Below, piece by piece: positions 35,412-42,792 of a stretch of 64,000 nucleotides of DNA. The DNA lies in the NCBI RefSeq assembly GCF_025399795.1, contig NZ_JAODTZ010000030.1:1-64000 (forward strand). The letters run 5' to 3'. This stretch comes from Streptomyces rhizosphaerihabitans (GTDB taxonomy: Bacteria > Actinomycetota > Actinomycetes > Streptomycetales > Streptomycetaceae). The notes under the pieces are model-generated. The model was not told the DNA's origin, did no database searches, and saw only the letters and a list, made by a program, of their open reading frames with translations. The position numbers and the translations under genes are program-made. Every line of letters starts with the position of its first letter. Within the stretch, counting starts at the first letter, position 1.

Positions 35412-37115
35412 ATGCGGTACGAACACGTGGAACTCTCCGGATACGAGATCCGGGGGGTCCTGGGCCGAGGCGGCTTCGCCACGGTCTACCGGGCACACCA
35501 GTCTGCGGTGGGCCGGGAAGTCGCACTGAAGGTGGACAGCAGGGCGCTGTCCACGGACCGTGACCGGCAGCGCTTCCTGCGCGAGGTCACCGCGGCGGGC
35601 CGGCTGTCCGGGCATCCACACGTGGTCCCGGTCCACGACGCGGGAGTCCTCGGTGACGACCGCCCGTACATGGTCATGGAGCTGTGTCCGGGCGGCTCGC
35701 TCGGCGATCGCCTGCACCGCCACGGGCCGCTCACCGTCAAGGAGACCCGCGACATCGGGCTGGGCATCGCCGACGCGCTGGCCGCGGCGCACGCCGCCGG
35801 GGTACTGCACCGCGACATCAAACCGGGCAACATCATGGTCAACCGGTACGGCGCCGCCGCGCTCACCGACTTCGGGCTGGCCGCCATGCCCCGGCCCGGC
35901 CGGGAACTGTCGGTGACCCGGGAGGCGTTGACCCCGGCGTACGCGCCGCCCGAGGCCTTCCACCTGGCCGAACCCACGACGACCGGCGACGTCTACTCAC
36001 TCGCCGCGACGCTCTACGCCCTGCTGCGGGGCCGCCCTCCGCACCACCCCGACGACGGCACTCAGCTCAGTCTCGCGGAACTCATCGTCCGGCACACCTG
36101 GCCCTACGCCGATCTGCCGGGGGTGCCGAGCACCTTCAACGAGGTGCTCAGACACGCCCTGACGACGGATCCGGCCTCCCGGATGCCGGACGCGGGGACG
36201 TTGCGGGACGCCCTGGCCGCCGTCGACGTCGACAGCCGCGACCGGGGCGGGTCCGGGCCGACGCCCCGCATCGCCACCACCGTTCCCGCGCACCGGGACA
36301 CACCGCCCACGCCGTACACACCGCCCGGCACCGTTCCCCCGCCGCCTTCGGGCCCGGTGCCCCCGGACGGTCACCCCGGTCACCCCGGTCGCGCGGGCGG
36401 AAGCGACGGGCCGCGCCCGGAGGGCGGCCGGACAGCCGACGAGCACGGCGGGCCCACCTCCGCCGGCGGCGGGGCGAGCACAGTCGCGGAGCCCGGGGAC
36501 CGCAGGTCTTCGCGGTGGCGGCCCGGACTGATCGGCGTGCTGGCGGCCGTGGTCACGGTGAGCGTGTCCGTCACCGTGGTGATCCATGAGTACGGGTCGC
36601 CGGGCAGTCCCGGCTCCTCGTCCGCCGGGTCCCCGTCCCCGAGCGCCACGGGCAAGGGCGCGCCGGGCGGCGACGCGGCCTTCGGCGGCGTGCGGACCAC
36701 CTCTCGCGGCTGTGCCGCCGCGGACGTCGAGGGGGTGGGCGGACGCTGTGTCACGACGGCCGAGTGCTGGAGCGGCATCACCGACGTCTCGGGGTCGATC
36801 ACCGTCAGCCGCGCCGACTGTCACATCGAGCACGTGTGGGAGACCTTCGCGATCGCCCCGCTGCCCAAGGACGGGATGACGTCCAACGCCAGGGATCTCG
36901 CCAGGCATCCCGACGTACGAACCCTGTGCTCGCAGCAGGTCATGCGGAACTCGCTGACGTCCACCGGCCGCGCGGACGGCGTCCGCTGGGACGTGGACGT
37001 CCTGCCACCGACCGCCGCGCAATGGGCCGAGGGGCTACGGGCGTTCCGCTGCGTCGCCGCGGCTCTCACGGACGACGGGCAGACCACGAACAGCCACTTC
37101 GGAGCGGCCGGGTGA
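35412..37115 (+). CDS. Receptor-type Ser/Thr protein kinase with extracellular Cys-rich domain
   Basis: A 567-residue PknB-like kinase. Gly-loop GRGGFATVY (18-26), Lys40, HRDIKPGN (133-140) and DFG (153-155) are intact, so it should be active. A Pro-rich juxtamembrane linker (about 280-375) leads to one TM helix (GLIGVLAAVVTVSVSVTVVI) and an external domain of about 150 residues with paired cysteines (GCAAADV, GRCVTTAECW, DCHIEHVWETF), resembling the septum-formation-type domain. No PASTA repeats. ATG 35412 has GGGGGA upstream; GTG 35379 is possible. Ligand unknown. Confidence 0.88.
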   Translation: MRYEHVELSGYEIRGVLGRGGFATVYRAHQSAVGREVALKVDSRALSTDRDRQRFLREVTAAGRLSGHPHVVPVHDAGVLGDDRPYMVMELCPGGSLGDRLHRHGPLTVKETRDIGLGIADALAAAHAAGVLHRDIKPGNIMVNRYGAAALTDFGLAAMPRPGRELSVTREALTPAYAPPEAFHLAEPTTTGDVYSLAATLYALLRGRPPHHPDDGTQLSLAELIVRHTWPYADLPGVPSTFNEVLRHALTTDPASRMPDAGTLRDALAAVDVDSRDRGGSGPTPRIATTVPAHRDTPPTPYTPPGTVPPPPSGPVPPDGHPGHPGRAGGSDGPRPEGGRTADEHGGPTSAGGGASTVAEPGDRRSSRWRPGLIGVLAAVVTVSVSVTVVIHEYGSPGSPGSSSAGSPSPSATGKGAPGGDAAFGGVRTTSRGCAAADVEGVGGRCVTTAECWSGITDVSGSITVSRADCHIEHVWETFAIAPLPKDGMTSNARDLARHPDVRTLCSQQVMRNSLTSTGRADGVRWDVDVLPPTAAQWAEGLRAFRCVAAALTDDGQTTNSHFGAAG

Positions 37116-37180
37116 CGTGATGCCGCGCCGGATTCCTTCTCCGGCGCCGCCGGTCCGTCGCGTCGTCGCCCAGGTCGACA

Positions 37181-37582
37181 TCAGGTGACCGACCGGGCCG
37201 ACCCGGTGCGGCACAGCCACCGCCAGCGTCGCCACTCCGTGACGCACGTGGCGGCGGCCAGCACGGTGACCGGGGCCGCCGCCCAGCCCGGCCAGGCCAG
37301 CCACGAGCACAGCACCGCCGCGACAAGGTGCAGCAGCACCAGCAGTACGGTCACCCAACCCGGCACCGGAACAAGGACGTTGCTCTTGTCCCCCGGTGTG
37401 GCGAACACGGTCGGCAGACCGATCAGCACCACAAGCGAGAGCACGGCGAGCGCCCACGAGTGGCCGGACAGGGCCCAGGGGGTGACCACCCAGGCCACGA
37501 TCTCCGTCGCGAAGCGCAGAACGGACGCCGTGCGGTCGTCGGGTCGCCCCGAGGCGGTCTCTCCAGCAGCGGTTTCGGTCAC
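37181..37582 (-). CDS. Four-TM membrane protein of unknown function
   Basis: A 133-residue protein with four hydrophobic segments (IVAWVVTPWAL, ALAVLSLVVLIGLPTVFA, VLLVLLHLVAAVLCSWLAW, AAPVTVLAAATCVTEW) and a basic C-terminus. I do not recognise it with certainty; small Streptomyces membrane proteins of this shape are common. Start GTG 37582 lacks a good ribosome site, so the N-terminus is uncertain. It converges on the kinase gene. Confidence 0.6.
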   Translation of the reverse strand: MTETAAGETASGRPDDRTASVLRFATEIVAWVVTPWALSGHSWALAVLSLVVLIGLPTVFATPGDKSNVLVPVPGWVTVLLVLLHLVAAVLCSWLAWPGWAAAPVTVLAAATCVTEWRRWRWLCRTGSARSVT

Positions 37583-37724
37583 CGCGAGACGATCCCACGC
37601 GCGGCACCCGATCGCCAGAGGCCCGTGGCATCACTCCACATCGCCAACAGCCCCCGCAGGCAAGGGATCTCCAGTCCGGGATTCTGTATACTGTCGGCAC
37701 CACTGGCTCCGGCTCGGAGGCGAC

Positions 37725-38165
37725 ATGGACAAGCTCGATCCCGAAGTGATCCTGGGCATGGCCGCCCAGGCACCCGACGGAGTAGTGATCGTCGACAGTG
37801 ACAACCTGATCCGCTACTGGAACCGGGGCGCCGAGCGCATCTTCGGGTTCTCGGCGGCCGAGGCGGACGGCCGCAGCCTGGACGTCATCATCCCGGAGAA
37901 GCACCGCCGTCGGCATGGGGACGGCTTCCGCACGGCCATGGAGAAGGGCGCCACCAAGTACGGCGAGGCGGACCTTCTCACGGTTCCGGCACTGGCGGCG
38001 GACGGCAGGACGCTGTCCATCGAGTTCAGCGTGGTGCTGCTGGCCGGGGACGACGGCGCCTCGTACGTGGGGGCCGTCGTCCGGGACGTCACCGCACGGC
38101 GCGCCCGGGAGCGGGAGATGATGCGGCGCCGGTCCGAGGCCGGCACCGACCGCGCGACCGTCTGA
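37725..38165 (+). CDS. Single-domain PAS protein
   Basis: A 146-residue protein that is essentially one PAS domain: APDGVVIVDSDNLIRYWNRGAERIFGFSAAEADGRSL, then GRTLSIEFSVVLL and VGAVVRDVTARR, ending in a basic helix. No effector domain follows, so it may act as a redox, ligand or protein-interaction module for another protein. GGAGG precedes the ATG. The upstream region has TATACT (37687-37692), a possible -10, within CTGTATACTG, which also matches the GntR-type motif of the oxalate/formate island. Confidence 0.8.
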   Translation: MDKLDPEVILGMAAQAPDGVVIVDSDNLIRYWNRGAERIFGFSAAEADGRSLDVIIPEKHRRRHGDGFRTAMEKGATKYGEADLLTVPALAADGRTLSIEFSVVLLAGDDGASYVGAVVRDVTARRAREREMMRRRSEAGTDRATV

Positions 38166-38181
38166 TCGCGTATCCGCCGGC

Positions 38182-38212
38182 TGCCCCGCGAACGGCATCC
38201 GTTCGCGGGGCA
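38182..38212. terminator. Bidirectional hairpin terminator, 13-bp stem
   Basis: TGCCCCGCGAACG and CGTTCGCGGGGCA pair perfectly around a 5-nt loop, between the convergent PAS and CoA-transferase genes. Confidence 0.87.
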
Positions 38213-38227
38213 CGCCGATTCACGGCG

Positions 38228-39484
38228 TCAGGCGACGACCTTGCCCTCGTGCAGCTCGCGGATGGCGTCCGCGTCGTAGCCGAGGTCCGCGAGCACGTCG
38301 TCGGTGTGCTCGCCGAGCAGCGGCGCACCGGTGATCTCGGGCTTGAAGCCGGAGAACTTGATCGGGCTGCCCACCGTCAGATAGGTGCCGCGCTCCTTCT
38401 GCTCGACCTCGACGATCGTGCCGCTCCTGCGCATGTCGGGGTCCTCGGCGAGCTCCTTCATGCTGAGCACGGGCGCGCACGGCACCTCGAAGGTGCGCAG
38501 GATGTCCACCGCCTCGTACTTGGTCTTGTCCGCCAGCCACTTCTCGATCTCGCCGAAGATGTCCATGATGTGCGGCTGACGCGCCAGGGCGGTGTCGTAC
38601 TCCGGGTCCTTCGCCCACTCCGGCCGGCCGATGGCCTCACAGGTACGGACCCAGTTCTGTTCCTGGACCGTGAAGTAGATGTAGGCGTTGGGATCGGTCT
38701 CCCAGCCCTTGCACTTCAGGACCCAGCCGGGCTGTCCGCCGCCGCCCGCGTTGCCCCCGCGCGGCACCGCGTCGCCGAACTCGCCGTTCGGGTACTGCGG
38801 GTACTCCTCCAGGTACCCGACGCGCTCCAGGCGCTGCTGGTCGCGCAGCTTGACCCGGGTCAGGTTGAGCACGGCGTCCTGCATGGACACCGAGACCTTC
38901 TGGCCGAGGCCGGTCGCGTTGCGCTGGATGATCGCCGTCAGCAGGCCGATCATCAGGTGCATACCGCTGTTGCTGTCGCCGAGCGCCGAGCCGCTGATGG
39001 TGGGCGGGCCGTCCCAGAACCCGGTGGTGGACGCCGCGCCACCGGCGGCCTGGGCGACGTTCTCGTAGACCTTGAGGTCGTTCCACTTGGAGTCGTCGTT
39101 GAAGCCCTTGACGGAGCCGAAGATCAGCCGCGGGTTGAGCGCGTGGATGTGCTCCCAGCCGAGGCCCATCCGGTCCATGGCACCCGGCGCGAAGTTCTCG
39201 ACCAGGAGGTCGGCCTCACGGATCAGCTTCTCCATGACCTCCTTGCCCTCGGGGGACTTGGTATTGATCGCCAGGGACCGCTTGTTGCTGTTCAGCATGG
39301 TGAAGTAGAGGGCGTCGAGGTCGGGGATGTCACGGAGTTGACGGCGCGTCACATCGCCTCCGGCGACACGCTCGACCTTGATGACGTCGGCGCCGAACCA
39401 GGCGAGCATCTGCGTGCACGCGGGACCGGCCTGGACGCCGGTGAAGTCGATCACCTTGATTCCGGCGAGCGGCTTTTCACTCAT
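38228..39484 (-). CDS. frc: Formyl-CoA:oxalate CoA-transferase
   Basis: A 418-residue class III CoA-transferase. The catalytic aspartate is D170 in GSALGDSNSGMHLMIGLL, matching Asp169 of Oxalobacter Frc. VIDFTGVQAGPACTQMLAWFGADVIKVE and NSNKRSLAINTKSPEGKEV are family signatures, and GGGGQPGWVLKCKGW corresponds to the Frc glycine loop. It activates oxalate with CoA taken from formyl-CoA. ATG 39484 has AAGGA upstream. It lies 77 bp downstream of the decarboxylase in the same direction; together they form the Frc/Oxc oxalate cycle releasing formate and CO2. Confidence 0.93.
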   Translation of the reverse strand: MSEKPLAGIKVIDFTGVQAGPACTQMLAWFGADVIKVERVAGGDVTRRQLRDIPDLDALYFTMLNSNKRSLAINTKSPEGKEVMEKLIREADLLVENFAPGAMDRMGLGWEHIHALNPRLIFGSVKGFNDDSKWNDLKVYENVAQAAGGAASTTGFWDGPPTISGSALGDSNSGMHLMIGLLTAIIQRNATGLGQKVSVSMQDAVLNLTRVKLRDQQRLERVGYLEEYPQYPNGEFGDAVPRGGNAGGGGQPGWVLKCKGWETDPNAYIYFTVQEQNWVRTCEAIGRPEWAKDPEYDTALARQPHIMDIFGEIEKWLADKTKYEAVDILRTFEVPCAPVLSMKELAEDPDMRRSGTIVEVEQKERGTYLTVGSPIKFSGFKPEITGAPLLGEHTDDVLADLGYDADAIRELHEGKVVA

Positions 39485-39561
39485 GGTGGATTCCTTCTCG
39501 TGAATGATCTCGGTGCGGAAGTCGGCTGTACAGGCGGCGAGTTCGGTCGGCGAGTTCGGTC

Positions 39562-41313
39562 TCACTTCCTGGCCGGCGTGATGTTGCCGACGGTGATGCC
39601 CTTCGGGTTCAGGTGCGCGATGTGGCCGCTCTCGGTCCCGGCGGAGGGGTCGATCACGCAGTCGATCAGCGCCGGGCCGCCGGAGGCCAGTGCCTCCGTG
39701 AGGGCGGCGGCGACCTCGGCGGGTGTGGTGGCGCGGTAGCCCCTGCCGCCGAACGCCTCGATCATCCGGTCGTGCCGGGCCGCGAGCATGAGAGTGGTCG
39801 GCGAGGGGGCGTCGTCGAGGGGATTGACGTCGTCACCGCGGTAGACGCCGCCGTTGTTCATGACGACCGTGACGACGGGCAGCTTGTAGCGGCAGATCGT
39901 CTCCAGTTCCATGCCGCTGAACCCGAAGGCGCTGTCGCCCTCGACGGCCACGACCGGGGCGCCGCTCTCGACGGCGGCGGCGATCGCGTAGCCCATGCCG
40001 ATGCCCATGACACCCCAGGTACCGCTGTCGAGGCGGTGCCGCGGCACATGCATGTCGATGACGTTGCGCGCGATGTCCAGCGCGTTGGCGCCCTCGTTGA
40101 CGATGTACGTCTCCGGGTGCTGGTGCACGACATCACGTACGGCCTTCAGAGCGCCCATGAACTGCATGGGGTGTGGGTCCGCCTTCAGTCGCTCCGCCAT
40201 CTTCGCCACGTTCTGCGCCGAACGCGCGGCCAGTTCCTCGCGCCAGGCGGCGGGCGCGGCGATCCGTCCGGGCTTGGCCCGTTCGGCGATCGCGTCGAGC
40301 ACCGACTCGACGTCTCCGACGAGCGGGGCCGCGATGGGCTGGTTGCTGTCCATCTCCCTGGCCTCGATGTCCACCTGGATGAACCGGGCGTCGGGGTTCC
40401 ACTGCGGTGCCTCGCCGTGGTTCAGCAGCCAGTTGAGGCGGGCGCCGACGAGCATCACGACATCGGCCTTCTTCAGGGCCAGCGAACGCGCGGTGGCGGC
40501 CGACTGCGGGTGGTCGTCGGGCAGCAGGCCCTTGGCCATCGACATCGGGATGTAGGGAATGCCGGTCGACTCGACGAACTCGCGGACGCGGTCGTCGGCC
40601 TGCGCGTACGCGGCACCCTTGCCGAGCACCACCAACGGCCTTTCGGCGCCCGCGAGAAGCTCGATGGCGCGGTCCACCGCCTCGGGGCCCGGCAGCTGGC
40701 GCGGCGCGGGGTCCACCAGACGGCTCAGCGTCTTCGCGCCCGCCTCCGCGTCCATGATGGAGCCGAGCACCGCGGCGGGGATGTCGAGATACACACCGCC
40801 GGGGCGCCCGGAGACCGCGGTGCGCAGCGCACGGGCGATACCCCGGCCGATGTCCTCCACCCGGCCCACCCGGTAGGCGGCCTTGCAGAACGGCTGCGCC
40901 GCGGCGAGCTGGTCCATCTCCTCGTAGTCGCCCTGCCTGAGGTCGACCAGGTGCCGCTCGCTGGAGCCGGAGATCTGGACCATGGGAAAGCAGTTGGTGG
41001 TGGCGTTGGCCAGGGCGACCAGACCGTTGAGGAAGCCCGGCGCGGACACGGTCAGGCAGATGCCGGGCTTCTTGGTGAGGTAGCCGGCGGCCGCGGCGGC
41101 GTGGCCCGCGTTGCTCTCGTGCCGGAAGCCGATGTAGCGGATGCCCCGCGCCTGCGCGAGACGGGCCAGGTCGGTGATCGGGATACCGACGACCCCGTAG
41201 ACGGTGTCGACGTCGTTCATCCTCAGCGCGTCGACGACCAGGTGGTACCCGTCGGTGAGCTCGGTCTGCATGTCGGCGTTCGCCGCGGTCTCCGGTGTCG
41301 AGGGGGCGGTCAT
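39562..41313 (-). CDS. oxc: Oxalyl-CoA decarboxylase (TPP-dependent)
   Basis: A 583-residue thiamine-diphosphate enzyme converting oxalyl-CoA to formyl-CoA and CO2. GVVGIPITDLARLAQARGIRYIGFRHESNAGHAAAA holds the activating Glu; the TPP/Mg site is GDSAFGFSGMELETICRY then NNGGVY. Length matches the family. ATG 41313 is preceded by GGAGG. A GATA-N9-TATC palindrome about 100 bp upstream could bind the LysR protein encoded just before. Confidence 0.94.
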   Translation of the reverse strand: MTAPSTPETAANADMQTELTDGYHLVVDALRMNDVDTVYGVVGIPITDLARLAQARGIRYIGFRHESNAGHAAAAAGYLTKKPGICLTVSAPGFLNGLVALANATTNCFPMVQISGSSERHLVDLRQGDYEEMDQLAAAQPFCKAAYRVGRVEDIGRGIARALRTAVSGRPGGVYLDIPAAVLGSIMDAEAGAKTLSRLVDPAPRQLPGPEAVDRAIELLAGAERPLVVLGKGAAYAQADDRVREFVESTGIPYIPMSMAKGLLPDDHPQSAATARSLALKKADVVMLVGARLNWLLNHGEAPQWNPDARFIQVDIEAREMDSNQPIAAPLVGDVESVLDAIAERAKPGRIAAPAAWREELAARSAQNVAKMAERLKADPHPMQFMGALKAVRDVVHQHPETYIVNEGANALDIARNVIDMHVPRHRLDSGTWGVMGIGMGYAIAAAVESGAPVVAVEGDSAFGFSGMELETICRYKLPVVTVVMNNGGVYRGDDVNPLDDAPSPTTLMLAARHDRMIEAFGGRGYRATTPAEVAAALTEALASGGPALIDCVIDPSAGTESGHIAHLNPKGITVGNITPARK

Positions 41314-41411
41314 GGTCCGAGGTCCTCCTTGGGCGGGTCCTGCCTCTGCGGCTGCTCCTCCCACCTTCCGCAGCCCGCTCGTCCGCGTCCAAGACCCATC
41401 GGCGACCAGCC

Positions 41412-41428
41412 GATAAGCGACGTCTATC
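41412..41428. promoter_or_regulatory. Candidate LysR box upstream of oxc
   Basis: GATAAGCGACGTCTATC has GATA/TATC ends and a central GACGTC palindrome, 99-115 bp before oxc. It fits the loose T-N11-A dyad used by LysR proteins. Weak evidence on its own. Confidence 0.35.
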
Positions 41429-41511
41429 AATGGCAGGTGGAGGCCGCGAACTCACGTACAGGAAAAGGCTGTCGGCTGTTCGCACGGTCCCACGTACCGG
41501 GCGCGGCCCTG

Positions 41512-42444
41512 TCAGCGCACGCGACGCTCGTGCGGCAGGGGCTGGCCGAAGAAGTCGTCCAGCGCCAGGCCCGTCGCCGCGTTCACGAAGGCCCGTGCGG
41601 CGACCGAACCTGGGGTCGCCGCGTGGATCGCCACCGAGACCTGGGCGCCCGCTTCCGGGTCGACCAGCGGAAGCGCGCGCGTCCTGCCGATCACCGGCAT
41701 CGCGCGCAGCCAGGTGTGCGGAACGATACTGGCCCAGTCGCCGCCGCCGACATGCGCGTAGAGCGAGGCGATCGAGTCGGTCTCCACCTGCGGTGTCACG
41801 ACGAAGCCCTTGTCCGCGAAGACGCCGTCGACGATCTGGCGGATGCGCATGTCGGGGGTCAGCAGCGCGAGCGGCAGTTGCGCCGCGTCCGCCCATGTCA
41901 TGGTGGAGGTCTGGGACATGAGCTGGTCGTCGGAGACCAGCAGCATGTACCTCTCCTGGTACAGCGGGACCACCTGAAGGCCCTCCTGGTCGCCCGGATC
42001 GAAGTGGGCGATGGCCACGTCCAGCTCGAAGTCGCGCAGCTGGCGGTGGAGTTCCTTCGTCGACAGGCGGGAGCGGACCTGCACCTTGGCCAGCGGGTGC
42101 GCCGCGCAGAACGCGGCCACGGGCATCGCCAGAGTCGTCGAGGCCGTGGGGTCCGTCCCGAGGCGGAGCGTCCCGGTGATGCCCGACTGCACGGCGGCCA
42201 CCCCGGCCTTGAACGCGTCCTGCTCGGCGAGGATCCGCTTGGCCCATACGACGAGCCGTTCACCTTCGGGAGTGAGGCCCTGGTAGTTGTGCCCGCGGTT
42301 GATGAGCGTGACGTTCAACTCCCGCTCCAGTTTGGCGATCGCCGCCGAGAGCGCGGGCTGCGAGACGTAACAGGATTCCGCGGCCCGCGCGAAGTGCCGC
42401 TCCCTGGCCACCGCCACGAAGTACTCCAGTTGCCGGAACAGCAT
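41512..42444 (-). CDS. LysR-family regulator, probably of oxalate genes
   Basis: A 310-residue LTTR: N-terminal winged HTH (MLFRQLEYFVAVARERHFARAAESCYVSQPALSAAIAKLE) and a periplasmic-binding-fold effector domain. The start follows GGGGAG. It lies upstream of oxc-frc and downstream of the formate dehydrogenase operon, all leftward, so it probably activates oxc-frc with oxalate, formate or a CoA ester as inducer. Confidence 0.88.
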   Translation of the reverse strand: MLFRQLEYFVAVARERHFARAAESCYVSQPALSAAIAKLERELNVTLINRGHNYQGLTPEGERLVVWAKRILAEQDAFKAGVAAVQSGITGTLRLGTDPTASTTLAMPVAAFCAAHPLAKVQVRSRLSTKELHRQLRDFELDVAIAHFDPGDQEGLQVVPLYQERYMLLVSDDQLMSQTSTMTWADAAQLPLALLTPDMRIRQIVDGVFADKGFVVTPQVETDSIASLYAHVGGGDWASIVPHTWLRAMPVIGRTRALPLVDPEAGAQVSVAIHAATPGSVAARAFVNAATGLALDDFFGQPLPHERRVR

Positions 42445-42578
42445 GAACGACTCCCCTCTCGCCCGCGCCGCCAACCGGCACCGGCACCGGCACAGCGGAC
42501 GGACCGGCCGGCTGTGCCGTGATCATCCCGAACGTACCCGGCCGGCCTCGTCCCGCCTCCTGCCGCGCGCGGCCGCGC

Positions 42579-42791
42579 TCAGCGCAGGAGCCGCACCGCC
42601 GCGATCACCAGCGGATGCAGCCCTTCGGCTCCCGCGTCGACGTACGCGAGGAGCCGGGAACGCATACGGGGGTCCCAGAAACGGCCTATGTGACCCGCGA
42701 TCGCCTCGGCGGCCGACTCCCCCGGCAGATGGCCGAGGTTCAGCGCGATGTCGTTCGCCATCCGGCGTTCCGGTGGCACGCTCCCCGTCAT
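42579..42791 (-). CDS. fdsD: Formate dehydrogenase delta subunit (FdsD)
   Basis: A 70-residue protein typical of the small FdsD subunit: RMANDIALNLGHLPGESAAEAIAGHIGRFWDPRMRSRLLAYVD. ATG 42791 lies 1 nt after the alpha-subunit stop (TGAGATG). In other systems FdsD is needed for assembly or cofactor insertion of the dehydrogenase. Confidence 0.88.
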   Translation of the reverse strand: MTGSVPPERRMANDIALNLGHLPGESAAEAIAGHIGRFWDPRMRSRLLAYVDAGAEGLHPLVIAAVRLLR

Positions 42792-42792
42792 C

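Noticed and set aside
39613..42522. 969-residue + strand frame opposite oxc and lysR
   Set aside because: Antisense shadow; oxc and lysR are both unambiguous.
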